Assembly: GCA_002964805.2 (NCBI GenBank)
Contig: PUDQ02000025.1
Location: 20,762 to 84,761, forward strand
DNA length: 64,000 nt
Direction of reading: 5' to 3'
Source: Trametes villosa
Taxonomy: Eukaryota; Basidiomycota; Agaricomycetes; Polyporales; Polyporaceae
This document shows, piece after piece, positions 1-11,380 of this stretch. Numbering within the stretch: the first letter of the stretch is position 1; every line of letters starts with the position of its first letter. The translations under genes and the position numbers were made by a program. The notes below the pieces were generated by a model. The model was given only the letters and a program-made list of their open reading frames with translations. It searched no databases and was not told where the DNA came from.

Positions 1-1
1 G

Positions 2-133
2 CGCCAGATCACGCATGGTCTGGGAGAACGGCCCGCGGGCATCCCGCCACTCGTCGAGGTGGAGGACTCCGAATGGACTGGGTTGGAAGCGACTTTGGCG
101 GACCTCAGGGCCGCGAAAACGCAATCGTCTTAG
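2..133 (+). CDS. PA0: C-terminal end of uncharacterised PA-family protein (partial)
   Basis: Only the last 43 codons lie in the window; the rest is cut off at base 1. The reading frame starting at base 2 ends with a TAG at 131-133. It matches the C-terminus of the three full PA genes on the other strand (PA1, PA2, PA3): a Leu-Gly-Glu stretch, a Val-Glu-Val-(Glu/Gln)-Asp/Glu segment, then a W-x-G-L-E-A-x-L-A core and a short polar tail ending in serine. It lies tail to tail with hydrophobin H1, the same arrangement seen for H4/PA1, H6/PA2 and H7/PA3, but in inverted orientation. I do not recognise a named domain, so the function is unknown. Confidence 0.8.
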   Translation, partial: RQITHGLGERPAGIPPLVEVEDSEWTGLEATLADLRAAKTQSS

Positions 134-890
134 GACATCGATACTATCTCTCTTCCCTGACTGCTTCGTTATCTCGCTCCCCGGATGCTTCTTGCTCTCG
201 CCGTGTCGCACCCGTTGCAGTTGTTTTTCTCAGGATCTCAGTCATCGAGTATATCGTATCGCTTTTCGTTTGTTGTATATCAGGTACGCTGTCTCGACGC
301 GGTGCCTCTTTGCGAGGGTTGTGTGCTAACCTCTGCATTCAGACATAGATCCTTACGCCCTCGGCCTTGTATACTTCCATCTACCTCCAACTTCCCACCA
401 TCGAATCGCATCGCTATCTCGTCAATAGCATCATGTGTTCTTGCAACAGCCGGCTCTGCATCCACCAGCTTGATCAAGACTTGAACGGTCGCACAGCTTG
501 TCTTTCGAAGCTCGAAGCAACGATTGGTACAGCGTAAGGTCATCATCTCATCGACTTCACAAACACGGTCAAGGGTCGGTGCGCGCGAGTTAGACTTCCA
601 AAGGCCGAAGTATCCGGGGTACGTCCGCGTCTGTCTACAAATTGCGAGGCCTGGTTTGGGGCCACTCCCAAACACCACTCTTGCTTTCGCACGCGCATAT
701 GCATGGTAGGAAACGTCGGATCATAGGCATCATTCATAACACAAGCAGTCCAAATTCTGGTGAGTGTCCCGAAACGATCCTCGCCCCATCCTCCTGCTCC
801 CTTACCCCGCTCCTTCCAGATGACGAGATGCGCCTTGACTAGGAGCTATGGCAGGTTGAATGCGGCGCGAGCGGCGACGTCGCGAGTGCT
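134..890. other. Shared 3' flank of PA0 and H1, no gene seen
   Basis: This tail-to-tail interval resembles the intervals after PA2, PA3 and H6 by eye, including a GT...AG-bounded stretch around 281-346 that could be a 3'-UTR intron. The small open frames here are not conserved between copies, so I call no gene. Confidence 0.5.
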
Positions 891-1330
891 TCAGAGCGAC
901 ACGGGCACGCAGCCGATGGCGGCGACACCACCTAGAAATGGAGGTCAGCACTCTACTGCTCGTCATACGATCGCAAAATATTGTATCAAGCTGACCGAGG
1001 CTGTTGTCCTGGCAGCACACCGCGTTTGCATTGCTAAAAAGCTGTTAGCCAACCACGTGCCGGGACGTGTATGAACACGACCCACCAAGAACCGCCGCTG
1101 CCGACGCCGACGACGCTGACCGCGGAGCAGGTGAGGCCGACGAGAACGTCAACGCCCTGGACGGGGACGCCGAGACCGGCGAGAACTTTGGCGATGGTCG
1201 GGTCGCTCGCCGTCCCGGTCTGCTGGCAGCACTGGATGGGCCCGGTGGCGCACGACGCCGCGGGGGCGGGCGACGGGGTGGCGACGGCAAGGATTGCGAG
1301 AGCGGAGAGCGTGAAGAGCTTGGCGAACAT
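891..1330 (-). CDS. H1: class I hydrophobin, type A
   Basis: A small secreted protein expected to self-assemble into an amphipathic film on hyphae or fruit bodies. The proposed splicing is exons 1330-1086, 1033-996 and 931-891 (107 aa). An N-terminal hydrophobic signal peptide of about 18 residues starts at MFAKLF. The eight cysteines follow the hydrophobin order C-CC-C-C-CC-C, with C-x6-CC at the start and a final C followed by VPVSL. Intron 1 splits the codon of the fifth cysteine (TG|C), so a reading without splicing shows Trp there and looks truncated. Exon 2 is 38 nt, as in the other hydrophobins of the window. A TATA box lies at 1407-1414. It is tail to tail with PA0. Family assignment is firm; the biological role among nine paralogs is unknown. 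Confidence 0.93.
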
Positions 1331-1406
1331 GTTGATAGAGAGGTGAGTACTTGAACGACTGGTAAGTGCTGTTCGAGTGATGAGGACTCGGTGAGGATGC
1401 TGACCC

Positions 1407-1414
1407 CTTTTATA
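1407..1414 (-). promoter_or_regulatory. TATA box of H1
   Basis: TATAAAAG on the minus strand, about 77 bp upstream of the H1 start codon. An equivalent box sits at a similar distance in seven other hydrophobins of this window. Confidence 0.75.
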
Positions 1415-2560
1415 CCTCTACAGAGCCCTCGGTGTCTTTACCGCACGGACGCCCTCGCGCAGCAGGCGAGGCGTTGCTCTGAGGGCGAAGGACGCCAGCG
1501 TCGTCAAACGGTCGGTTGCGCTCCACCCGTACCTGAATGCTCGCACCATCCGACGCGTATGTCGACGCAGTACGTCCGCGCCCCTCCGCCGTGACATCGC
1601 TGCACTCCACCTCGATCTTTGGGGCGCCGCGCGAGAAAACCTCCGAAACAACATCGCTGACGTCGACTTCCATGCACATCGCCGTAGCGAACACACCGTC
1701 CACCTCGCCTCCATCGCCTGCATGACGTCCGCCGGCGAAGCGAGCGCCGTGATAGACACTTTGCCTATTCTCGCGCCGCCAGCGCACAACGCCGCGGCTA
1801 AGCGGTGACAAGCCTGTGGACAGACGGGACCAAAACGCGCTACGTCAGGCTCAAATTCCAAATAGCTGTGTTCTAATCCTGACACCCTAGCGAAGACACG
1901 ACGTATGACATCTTCACGCCTCTAGAGCGGCCTTCCTCTGAACACGCGGCTCCCGCGGACCCGTACTGCAGCGGTCCAGACGTTCCGCAGGTTACATACC
2001 TACACAACACCTGAGCTCTCCACCCGGTCTTCCGCGCTCCAAATCCACGCTGCTCTCCCTCCACCACAAGGCTGCACGAAGCTGCGATATGACCATCGCA
2101 GCGGCGGTAATGAGGATCTGACGCGCGGGGCCGCGTACGGTTTGCACCCCGTTCCTGAGCGTCCTTTGTTCGCGCGTTGACGACCCGTACCATTCATTCA
2201 CAGCCGAGATGAACCGCGGATATTCTTGACGGGGGTCGCGATGAAGTCATTCTCGTTCGGGCGCTCCGTCTTCGCGTGCGTGCGTTCTGGTGGGCAGCCG
2301 CCGTAAAGCCGCGACTGCGCCGGCGGTACGTGGGCATGATGGCTGACGTCGTATGTCACTGGGTGAGTGATCCTGCTGGGAGCGGACGAAAGAGTCCGAT
2401 TACTGGCAACTGAACTTGAGACGTTCACCAGGGATCGGAGCCGTTCAACCCTGCGTATGTGTGGCACTCCTCTTAGAATTCACTGTGAATTATACCAGCA
2501 AACCTAGGGGCGAGCGTACCATTTCATAACGGTGGCCATCCCAGGCTAGCCTGGTTCACT
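1415..2560 (-). repeat. Module M, copy 1: duplicated upstream region of type-A hydrophobins
   Basis: About 1 kb of sequence upstream of H1 that recurs in the same position upstream of H6, H7 and H9. Recognisable landmarks shared by the copies include GCGCGCACAA followed by GCTCAGGAACGGGGT, and a stretch with GTCGACATACGCGTC-like sequence nearer the gene. Open frames inside it differ in frame and length between copies, so it looks like a duplicated promoter/intergenic block rather than a gene. The outer limits are approximate. Confidence 0.6.
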
Positions 2561-2856
2561 CTCTCGAACAACACGCCACCGAACACGAGGATCCGGGTCG
2601 GGTCCGCCGGCAGCGCCGACGGCGGGGAAAATCACTGCCTTCCATGACAGACAAGCATTCCTCGGCTCAAGGACTCCCCGCGGCGTTTGTATAAAATTCA
2701 GGCGCGTCCGGGTTCACACGAGAAGGTATGTGGTCAAAGTTCATTCAGATTCGGAACATGCTACATGACAACGCTAAAGCAAGCCTCGACTGCGCTCCAC
2801 TTCCCCAAGGGATGGCCTCCCAACCTCCGCACGCCACGACGACGTCGATCCGCCGC
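2561..2856. other. 3' flank of H2 (type-B unit), no gene seen
   Basis: Inverted copy of the sequence that follows H5 (15290-15600) and H8 (32016-32300), with the same order of landmarks: ACGCCGCGGGGA-like, then CATGGAAGGCAGTGATT-like, then GCGGACCCGACCCGGAT-like. No supported coding sequence. Confidence 0.55.
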
Positions 2857-3303
2857 TTAGAGCGTCACCGGCAGGCAGCCAATGGAGATGAGGCCCCCTG
2901 TGAAGAGACGGTCGGTCAGACGAGTTCCATAGAGCAGCGCAGCCAGCTGGTGGATCCTACCGAATGAGTTGTTCTGGCAGCAGACAGCGTTCGCCGAGCT
3001 ACACATCGTAGTTAGCACTCTGTTCCTGATAGAACACGTCCTGGATTCTTACCAGCTCGAGCCAGCGCCGCCGCCGATAACAGTGATGGGCGAGCAGGTG
3101 AGGCCGACGAGGGCGTCGACGTCCTGCACGACGACACCGAGACCCGCGAGTACGCCCGCCGCGGCTGGGTCGCTCGCCTCGGTGACGGTGTCGCAGCACT
3201 GGATTGCCCCGGTGGTGCAGGAGGATGCAGGGGCGCCGCCGGGGGTGGGGGTGGCGGCAGCAAGGATAGCGAGGGAGGAGAAGACGAAGATCGTGGAGAA
3301 CAT
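2857..3303 (-). CDS. H2: class I hydrophobin, type B
   Basis: Exons 3303-3053, 2998-2961 and 2897-2857 give 109 aa. The signal peptide begins [14 protein letters not shown] and is followed by a Pro/Ala/Gly linker and the eight-cysteine hydrophobin core. The fifth cysteine codon is split by intron 1 and exon 2 is 38 nt, exactly as in H1. Type B (H2, H5, H8) differs from type A by the signal peptide start (MFS instead of MF[AT][KQ]), by a longer linker ending ASSC, and by a third exon with GGLISIGC or GGLVSIGC. It lies head to head, at a distance, with the H1 upstream module and is flanked by D1. Role inferred from the family: surface hydrophobicity and film formation. Confidence 0.93.
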
Positions 3304-3388
3304 GGTGAATGAGGCTGGGTGGGCTGGGACTCGGGTGGATGAGTGAAGGCGGGTTGTTGGATGAGGACGTCCTATCGAGTGCGTCCGG

Positions 3389-3850
3389 CCTTTATACTAC
3401 CCATGCCGGCTCTACAAGCGCACTCGCTACGCGAAGAGAGCGTTTGGCAGATGTTGCCGCGTGTGACACTCCATATTGCGTCGAGGGTGGATGCCTCGTA
3501 ACCCGAGGATGGCCCTGGTCCACCCCCCCGCGCCGTGTCGCCCATCAAGCGATGTCACGGTCCTACTTACTTCAGGGGGAGTCGACATCAGAGCACGAGA
3601 AGCGACGGTTAGTGTTCGAGCGCCCATATATCGACACCAACCATGACGTCGCCGTGCAGCACATGCGCAGAGGCACAAACTGCGCATCTATGCCGAGTCG
3701 TACTGCTTGTTCAGCCGGAACTTGCGGAGAGCGTTCCAGATGCATGTACATTGTGGGATTCACGGCGAGTAGCCCCACTATGTCCAAGAATCGCTCAGAA
3801 TGCGCACAAGCACTAGTGTCAGTCGCACCTTCCAGGGAGATCACACCACT
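3389..3850 (-). promoter_or_regulatory. Type-B hydrophobin promoter module with TATA box (H2)
   Basis: TATAAAGG on the minus strand at 3389-3396, about 86 bp upstream of H2. Further upstream is a block that recurs before H5 (about 14500-14620) and H8 (about 31190-31310): a GACGTCA-like element, a GGGCGCTA-like element, and an ACTGACGTAGATTCCCCCTGA-like element, seen here reversed and partly altered (around 3563-3655). The conservation suggests shared regulatory sites; which factors bind is unknown. Confidence 0.55.
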
Positions 3851-3851
3851 C

Positions 3852-6085
3852 CTAAACGACCAAGACCTCCCCTCCCTTGAGCCCATTAAAGTCCTGTCCG
3901 CCGTCGTGTGACCGCCGCGGGCCGGATGCAAACGTCATGCCCACTGATGGCCTCAAGCTTTCGCTGTCCGACATCGAAGCAGACCGCTACCCCCGAACAC
4001 GAGGTAAGTTTGAAAGTGGCGTAGCGAGAGATGCAAAAACATCGCAACGCGACGCACCGGAGCGTTCCAAACGATCGATGACAAGACTGTGCCGCGGGGC
4101 TGGCCGCCTCTGGCGTCGTGGGCGAGCGCCGGGAGCTCAAAGGAGGTGAAATCGTCCATGAAGCGGTTGTTGATCTCGCGCCGTGAGTTGAGCCTAATCC
4201 CGGTGGTTAGCACACCTCGTCTTCAGTACACTGAGCGCGCCAGCTAACTCTCACACAGCGAGCACTGAGTTAGCGTACACTAGTCACAGGAAGTGAGCAT
4301 CAGGGAGCGCGAAGGCGATAGGAAGAAACTGACGCTTCGTCCCCACGATGCTAATCCCGGCGTATATCAGGTTCCCGCGAAGGATCAGGGCCTATAGACG
4401 CGGGCGAATGCGTCGTCAGAGTACTCCCTCGACTTCGATCTCGAAGCAGTGACTGACGAAGATGAACGCGAAAATGCTGAAGACGCTAAGGATCAGATCT
4501 ATGTGAGTAGGGATGCGGCACGCAGGTTGCCGTAATACGTACCTTGTCAAGACACCTGGCGTACGAGGATCAGGATGCGGTCTCTACACGCAGCGCTTTA
4601 ACGCACCGGTGTTGATGGTATATATGATGAGTGTGTCGAGTACGGAGTCGGTCCTGGGAAGCAGCGTTGTATTCAGTACCAGACACCAGGGCCACCGCCA
4701 GACGAGCGCACCTCTTCGAACCTGTGCGCGAGCGATGCAGCACGAAAACGAGCGTGGCGGCCAACGTAACATCGGTGACTCCGGCGAGTCCGTATGATAC
4801 GGAGACCATCCACTATGTACAGACGTGAGTGATACGCCTCGCGGTCTAACACTCGGAATCGGCTCACGCTGATGCGCTGAAAGTCGAGGATGCTGTGGGT
4901 GACCTTGAACCTAGGAGACGTGGTAAGCCTGGATGCGTAACCGTCAAGTATATGTCGATGTTTACGCAGCCACTCCAGCCGCTTTTGCAAAGGCAGAGAT
5001 TCAGCAACATGGCTCTTCGACTAAACGACGGCCCTACCTAGAGCGAATCCTGCTCTCAAGAGTAAGCGGTAGACGAAGATAGCTATGCGGGGAGTACGTA
5101 CCTTTGTCCACCGCGAGAAATACCGCCTGTCACACGTAAACGCAAGGCAATGGCGGCGTATTTTGAAGAGAACGTACCGCTGGAATCACAAGCCATTTGT
5201 ACTTTGGGCCTACTGCGAAACGTTAGTACCGCGGCACGTCAGATCGCACAAGAGCAACGCACTGAGATAGACACGACACGCGTAGAAGCTGGAAATCAGG
5301 GACGAGCGGTGCGGGTCAGCACGTGAACGTGGTCGGATGGATGAGACGTCGACTACCATTGTGTGGTGCCGATCGTGAGGGCCTAGGAATGGGCGTATCA
5401 GGACGTCAGGGTGAAAGTGCACATGTGGATATGCATACGGTGGAGAGAACAGTAAGCTAGGAGCTTCGCCATCAGCTTTCACATGCATCATGGGTTGATA
5501 CTCGCACCGAGAACGCACCCTAGCAGACCTGAGGCACTTGGTGAGCTCAAACTTATCCTGCCTACACACGTGAGTCACTTACCAGTGTCCGTTGGCCAAA
5601 CCGCCAGCAGTGAAAGGTTCCACGAGCACATAATGATAGCTGAAACATTGGAAACGTGGTCAATATTTGGGTGAGATGCGCATGACGCATCTGATGGTAC
5701 CCAATGATGAGCCACAGAAGCATGTGGAAAGTCTCGAGTATGCTGAGTCATAGATGAGGCTAACGTATCGAGAAAGCCCCTGCTAATGCTCACAGAACGA
5801 TGGCGACCTATGATACCAACACCACGATCAGCAGTCATGCGCTAGACAGAACAGCATGTACGTACGAAAATCTTGAGGCGTAGTCTGTCTTGCGGGTACA
5901 GCCGATAGTACCTGTACGTCTGGTGCAGGGTGAGTCCGTAGAGCCTGTTTTCTAGTGAATAAGTGTTCGGGATCACCAGGCAAGTAGCACACGTACATGA
6001 TGCCTACAACCCCGCCCAGCGCGACCGCGCCTATAGTCGTGACATACGGGGGCGAGCCTAGAGATAAGTTAGAGTCCGAGAACAT
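3852..6085 (-). CDS. D1: multi-exon DUF6534-like membrane protein
   Basis: Many short exons. The first (from 6085) encodes the N-terminus with SPPYVTTIGAVALGGVVGIM, a membrane segment. Later exons encode RLYGLTLHQTYRYYRLYP, then ETFHMLLWLIIG, YHYVLVEPFTAGGL, a further hydrophobic helix VSVSYGLAGVTDVTLAATLV followed by RSRTGSKR, the motif TDSVLDTLIIYTINTG, and near the C-terminus LNSRREINNRFMDDFTSF. The last exon ends at a TAG at 3852-3854. This order of motifs is what I know from the basidiomycete-expanded family annotated DUF6534: about seven membrane helices and a conserved LNSR-R/K C-terminal motif. No biochemical function is established. Exon borders are not all fixed; I saw no disabling change in the exons examined. 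Confidence 0.7.
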
Positions 6086-7597
6086 GTCGATGTGCGCGGG
6101 GTATAGGGCCGAGAGCCTCGCAAACAGCTGTTCAACTTGGCTGCTGGGGGGTACGAAGGGACTGCCACACGGCACGAGCGAACGGCACAGTGGTGCGAAG
6201 CCCCAGACAAGACAGCAGAGTTATAACGTCCTGTACCCATGACAAGCCCGACATTGCTATGCAGAGGAGCCGATGGGAAGGGCGACGGAAGACCGTAACC
6301 GTCCACATCTGGCTGATGCATGGAACAACTCGGCAGCTGGCAACAGCTCCTCGCTCACGTCCACTATGTTCACAGCATCGTCGTGACTTTGGAACGGAAT
6401 GGTGGGACTGTACATTAACCTGGGGTTGAATAGCATAGCCTGAAAGCGGCTATACGAGTTCCAGTCGGCTGGTACGTACGATGCCGTCTGTTTCGCGTAC
6501 GTTTTTTGCTCTGAGCCTGCTTTGGAACCGCCGTGCAGCTGAGTGTCGATCGAACACTCAGCTCAGACTGTGAACGCACCAGAAAACGGTTTGCGCCATG
6601 CTTCTAGCGGCATAGCGCTGCCCAATGTGTACTCTCCGAGCCCTACCACAAGGCGGGGTGCCGCAGTGACACTTCGGAACCAATAGTGTATTGCTTTGTG
6701 CTACGACTCGCAGGCGTCTCAGCGGACGGTGGAGGCAGTGGAGCGCTAACAGAGGTCAAAGAGTGAGCAGATATTTCGGCTGCGATGTAGCTAGTTGTGA
6801 CCAGAGGGTCGCCAGAAACGACGATCGCCTCGCGCGGTGGTGGGACTGCGGAAGGGCGCTTTGCGTTGTTTGCTCTTGTTAGGATTGGACGCTAATAGCT
6901 TCCCGATCCTGATCTCACCGCAAGGATACTCCCATGGCAGCAGTCTCTCGCGCCGCGATCCTTCTTGTGCGATAACTTCCACTGGCTGTCGTCACTTACA
7001 GGCAGCTGCCCGTGGCAGTATGAATCTCAATTTAATCAACTGTCTGGTGCTGCGATCGCGACAGGCCACGCGTGCTTCTGTTGGCTCTGCCACGCGCACT
7101 CGCACGCAAGTGACGCCACATAGATCTCGCGCTGTAGCGCGCTCCGGATAAACGCAAATGGCTGATTCCAGAGGTACGCGATAATTATATCTACGAGGTT
7201 AGTGGTGCTAATAACCGTACTAGATAGGTTTGCAGTGCACAAATGGTCTCTAGTGCGCCCTCGAGTCCACAAGACTTGAAGGCTGAGGATGGCTGCGGTC
7301 TCGAACATCACCCGCTGTCCCACTTCCGCAAAATTTGAACCCCCAAACCCTTTCAGGCAAGCAGGATACGCTTGAGTACTCAGCTGCATCACTGGTTCAT
7401 CAGACTATTTGACGTGGCGGAGCTGTCAGAACAAGCCGGGCGCCGTAAAATTAGACCGCCCAGGGAACTATGGATATCGCCGAGACGTACGCTATATATA
7501 CCACATTCTGAGAGGCTTCAATGGTCTGATCCCATTCACCTGCTTCCGAAGTCGCTATTACCTTGACTACCTCATAGCTTCCGAGTCGTTTCTCAGC
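6086..7597. other. Intergenic between D1 and D2, with a copy of the 'PA 5' block'
   Basis: D1 and D2 are divergent, so this 1.5 kb holds both promoters. At about 6868-6922 (+) lies a roughly 50-bp block (TTGTTAGGAT ... AGCTTCCCGATC) that recurs upstream of PA1, in the PA4 remnant and upstream of D5. I see no supportable gene here; the open frames present are short and not conserved. Confidence 0.5.
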
Positions 7598-9969
7598 ATG
7601 AGTTTGGGTGGACCTCCCGACATCGATTACAACTCAGGCAGCTCGAGTCCGACACTTCATGATACCTATGGAGCGATTCTCCTAGGAACATATATCGGAC
7701 TGATGTGAGTTGTATTCCTGGGCAATAGACCACGCATTGATGTGTTCGCCTCCTTGGATAGGTTGTATGGCGTCACACTGTACCAGGCGTATAATTACTG
7801 GCGGACCTATCCGAGCGACTCTGCCTGGATCAAAGCCTTGGTGAGTGCTCTACCACAATTCTGTGAATTTGACGTCAGCACTCATTGTAGCTAATAGGTG
7901 TATGGGATAATGTAGCTCGCTTCGGTCTTCAAGCCAACCTCACGGAACGCACACCTGAACGCTTCACAGGACGTTCGACACCTCGCACACAATGTTGTGT
8001 GTTGTATTCGTGTGAGGCCCACAATCGCTGTGCACAGTACTCGCAGAGTCTGTCTGATCAATGACCACTGCGGTCTTGAAGGTACTACCATCTTGTCGCT
8101 ATTAGCAGCGAAGATGTCCCGACCATGTACTCCAATCACTGGTGAGATGTATATCACATACTGTGAACCCACAATGAAACTCACTCCAGGACAAACTCTT
8201 CAGGTCAACAAAGGTGAGAATATATCATACACAGTGCTCCTCTCCCACTCTATTGCTTCGCTACAGGCCCTCACGCCTACAACGGTGAGTGTCACCATCT
8301 CATCACCTTACCCCGATTTCTTCATCAGCGTCCTACAGGGTATTTCCATCATGTTATGTCAAAGGTAGACGTCTCTTGTCCAACCGTCCCATAACAACCC
8401 CAATGATAACACCCGCTCTATAGTTTCTATGCAGTGCGGGTGTATCGCTGTGAGTACTCATCGCACCATGAATGCTATACATTCCGACGGCACTTGTGAC
8501 TTCAAGTTGCCGATACTATAATGGAGAAGCGACGTGCATACCGGCTAGTTGTTGCCGCTGCGGTATGCCCCCTACCAATCCTCGTTCAGTGTGTGCTACA
8601 TTTACCGAAGTTCGTAGGTCAGCTTCATGTTACTTTCCTTCAGTGCGTTGGACGAGTCCGCCTCGAGCCTTCTGAGTTCTCTACTTTGCTGAATCCTGCG
8701 ACATGAAGGTTTCGCGCTGGGTACGTCACAACGGTTTCCTCAGAATCGACTTCTAACTGAATGGAAGCCACTTATTGTAGTTTCGACGGCTCGAGGGTGT
8801 GTCCGTCGAGTCCTCGATGCCCCCCTTTGTCTCTGTTTACGACATTAATCAGATTCCACCCTGAAATTTGGTACGAATTGCCAACCGACAGTTCACCTTA
8901 TGAAGCTACCACTAGAGTAAGTCCATACGCTCTCTGGATATGTACGTCTCTCACGACATGTTTGTACCGTCGTCCGGAGTAGTGGTGTGTCGGCGCCATA
9001 TTCGGCTTCGCCATGTTGGCGGATATCCTCTTGACCAGCACTTTGGTCGTTTTGCTACTGGGCAGCCGTACAGGCTTCAAGTCGTGAGTAGCTTGTCCTA
9101 ACCTATCTATCACCTCACCGCGAATATTACTTACGCATATTAACAGGACAGATTCATTGATTGGCACTCTGGTCATATATACTATCAACACCGGTACGTG
9201 GGCCAAATACTGTCCGGAGTGCTCGAGAGGCGTGTTATTCACATTGGACGCACGTCGGAGAATAGGTCTTCTTACGACGTAAGCTCCCGCCCTTGCTATA
9301 TATCGCCTCGACTAATGATGTGCAGTGTCGTCGATTTACCGTGCTTTGTATTCGTGAGTTTATAGTGATATATACAGGGAAGAGTCGCTAATAACCTCTC
9401 AATAGGCCGTGATCCGTCCCGGGAACATCATCTATGGCGGCCTCAGCATTGTCGAAGTCAAACGTAAGGTCGCAATATCTTCCCCGTGTCTCCACGCGTA
9501 GCTCAATAGCTTCGCTGCTCGACCACAGTCTACGCGAACTCAGTGCTTGCGCTGTGAGTTCTTCGTCCGCTACCGCCCGCCTTTCGACACTGGTTGTCCA
9601 CAAGTGATATTGAACCACCGTTTTCCCTGTCAGCCTCAACTCCCGCCGCGGGCTCTCGGACCGCATGTGCGACGGCTTCGCAGACATGTTGTCTTTCGAC
9701 CTGGAGAACGACTCCGCCGCCCGATCTCGTTCCGGCCACGGGGCCAGGGTCTATCGGCTTCAAGCGTCGGAGGTACGCTACCCATCCCTCCTTCTCCGCG
9801 CGCGGCTGTATCGCGATGCAAATACTCATGCGAGTTTTGGCCATAGAATCCAGCCCTGTCGTCGATCGACGGCCGCCTCGGCCGTAACGCGAAGGACCTC
9901 GAACAGCTCGGAGCGGGGTCTGCGCGAAGCCGCCGGTGCGCGACTCCAGTCCCGCCGGAGTCCGCTTGA
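7598..9969 (+). CDS. D2: multi-exon DUF6534-like membrane protein
   Basis: The start at 7598 gives an N-terminus MSLGGPPDIDYN and a first membrane segment ending GAILLGTYIGLM, followed by a GT intron. Successive exons encode RLYGVTLYQAYNYWRTYP, TFDTSHTMLCVVFV, YYHLVAISSEDVP...NHW, SFYAVRVYRL, a long helix with FGFAMLADILLTSTLVVLLL then SRTGFKS, TDSLIGTLVIYTINTG, AVIRPGNIIYGGLSIVEVK, VYANSVLAL and the C-terminal LNSRRGLSDRM exon. The last exon ends with TGA at 9967-9969. Every DUF6534 hallmark is present in order with plausible GT/AG junctions, so the gene looks intact. It is more diverged from D1, D3 and D4 than those are from each other. It converges on H3, 345 bp away. Function unknown. Confidence 0.75.
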
Positions 9970-10314
9970 GCGTCGGAAGTGAGGTTTGGACTCTCGGTAT
10001 ACACTGTCGCGCCTGCTGGATCCGCCACTGAGACGTTCAAAGTCGTTGTCACTGCATCGTATCAATATCTATTGTAGCGCACCGAAGTGTTGTTATGGCG
10101 AACCATTGATCTTGGGGCTCGAGATCGGCGATACACTGTCGAATAGCCTCGGATGCACCACACCTCGTGCTGGAAGATAACTCTTCGGGTACACGCTCCA
10201 GCAGAGATTCACGAGCGTTTCGTGCAGATGACACCAGGGCTTCGAGTATGTTAGGGACATGTACCATTGCAAACAGAGAGCGTCTCCACGTGCCCCCCGG
10301 TGTCGAGTCGTCGC
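9970..10314. other. Convergent intergenic region D2/H3, no gene seen
   Basis: 345 bp between the stop codons of D2 and H3. Nothing supportable. Confidence 0.5.
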
Positions 10315-10757
10315 TCAAAGCGTGGGCGGCACGCATCCGATGGAAACGAGGCCCCCTATGGAAAGAAGGTCAGACAGATCATTCCCGCGCGGCAAGATTC
10401 TGTGCGAGCTGGTCCTACCCAACAGATTGTCCTCGCAGCAGAGAGTGTTTGCCGAGCTACACGAGACGTTAGCATCTCAGCTCTGTTCCGAGGATATGCT
10501 ATAGATCCTTACCAGCCTGCGTTGCCGACGCCAATGGTGGTTATGGGAGAGCAGTGTAAGCCGACGATGGTGTCGGAGTCCTGTACACCGATATTCAAGA
10601 GCGCGAGGAGATCCGCCACTGCTGAAGCGTTGGAATCCTGCTGGCAGCACTCGAGAGTACCAGTGTTACAGGTGCCATTGGCGAGAGGCGCGGCGGTGGC
10701 CGACATGGTGACACCGAGAATAGCGAGGGCGGAGAAGACGAGGAGCTTGGAGAGCAT
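10315..10757 (-). CDS. H3: class I hydrophobin, diverged type C
   Basis: Exons 10757-10513, 10456-10419 and 10355-10315 give 107 aa. The start at 10757 (MLSKLLVFSALAILG) gives a normal signal peptide; an in-frame ATG at 10814 would add a proline-rich leader that lies on the TATA-proximal side and is less likely. The eight cysteines and the split fifth cysteine codon are retained, and exon 2 is 38 nt. The sequence is the most diverged of the nine: NGTCNTGTLECC at the first cysteines, a Leu-rich loop ALLNIGVQDSDTIVGL, and a GVPPTL-like end. It has no neighbouring PA gene and no module M. Confidence 0.9.
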
Positions 10758-10834
10758 GGCGAATGCGGTCGCTGAGACGTAGGGTTGAACGACCGGGGGC
10801 TGTTCGATAGGCATGTTCGGTCAAGCTTGCCTGG

Positions 10835-10842
10835 TCTTTATA
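10835..10842 (-). promoter_or_regulatory. TATA box of H3
   Basis: TATAAAGA on the minus strand, about 78 bp upstream of the 10757 start. This spacing matches the other hydrophobins and supports 10757 over 10814 as the start. Confidence 0.65.
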
Positions 10843-11357
10843 CTGTTCAGCGGCCTCGTCGCGCGCAGTGACTACGTACACAAGGCAGAGAGTTTGGCAG
10901 TTCCCGCCACATCGTGTGGGTGGCAGTAGTTTTGAATTTAATATGGAGCCTGAGGTTGCTAGATGCCTGCTGGCTGTGCCTTGGTGCGTTCCGTCCAGAC
11001 AGTGAACCACTTGTACGTCCGAGCGAGAGATGCCAGGCCTATGGTTGTCGGTACTCACGCGTCGAAACGCAACGCGTCGTCGCCGTCCGCGAGAGGCAGA
11101 AGCAGACCTCAACGCGAGATACGGTCGTCGAAGCGGAGCGGTGAGTCTGGGAACTTGAGGACTGCGCGCTGAGCCACAGGGGAGAGCATCAGAAATACAG
11201 CCACATTGCCGAGCTATTATGACTGACCGCATCGTCTTCCTAACGGCCATGACAGAAGGATCGCAGGCACTCGGTCCATACTCCCCTGAATAACTCACAG
11301 AATGGTATGGCTTGGAATGCCTGACGGCCAGATGGCGCGGGCTTCCCTGCGAAGACG
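10843..11357. other. Intergenic between H3 and the assembly gap, no gene seen
   Basis: About 515 bp holding the H3 upstream region. The sequence directly before the gap does not look like the promoter or 5' end of a type-A hydrophobin, so the left gap edge is probably not contiguous with H4. Confidence 0.45.
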
Positions 11358-11380
11358 NNNNNNNNNNNNNNNNNNNNNNN
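11358..11380. other. Run of N: assembly gap
   Basis: 23 undetermined bases. The gap removes the start codon, signal peptide and promoter of H4. The true missing length must exceed 23 bp, because a complete exon 1 needs about 55 more coding bases plus a promoter. Confidence 0.99.

Noticed and set aside
891..1330. Hydrophobins as truncated pseudogenes lacking the last cysteines
   Set aside because: The apparent stop or loss after the fourth cysteine is an unspliced intron. In all nine genes a 38-nt exon and a short third exon supply the remaining cysteines.
1410..1885. Open frames of 130-155 codons within module M
   Set aside because: The four copies of module M do not keep the same frame or length, so they look like noncoding duplicated DNA.
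3309..3911. 200-codon plus-strand frame
   Set aside because: Overlaps the H2 promoter module and the end of D1 on the other strand; not kept in the copies upstream of H5 and H8.
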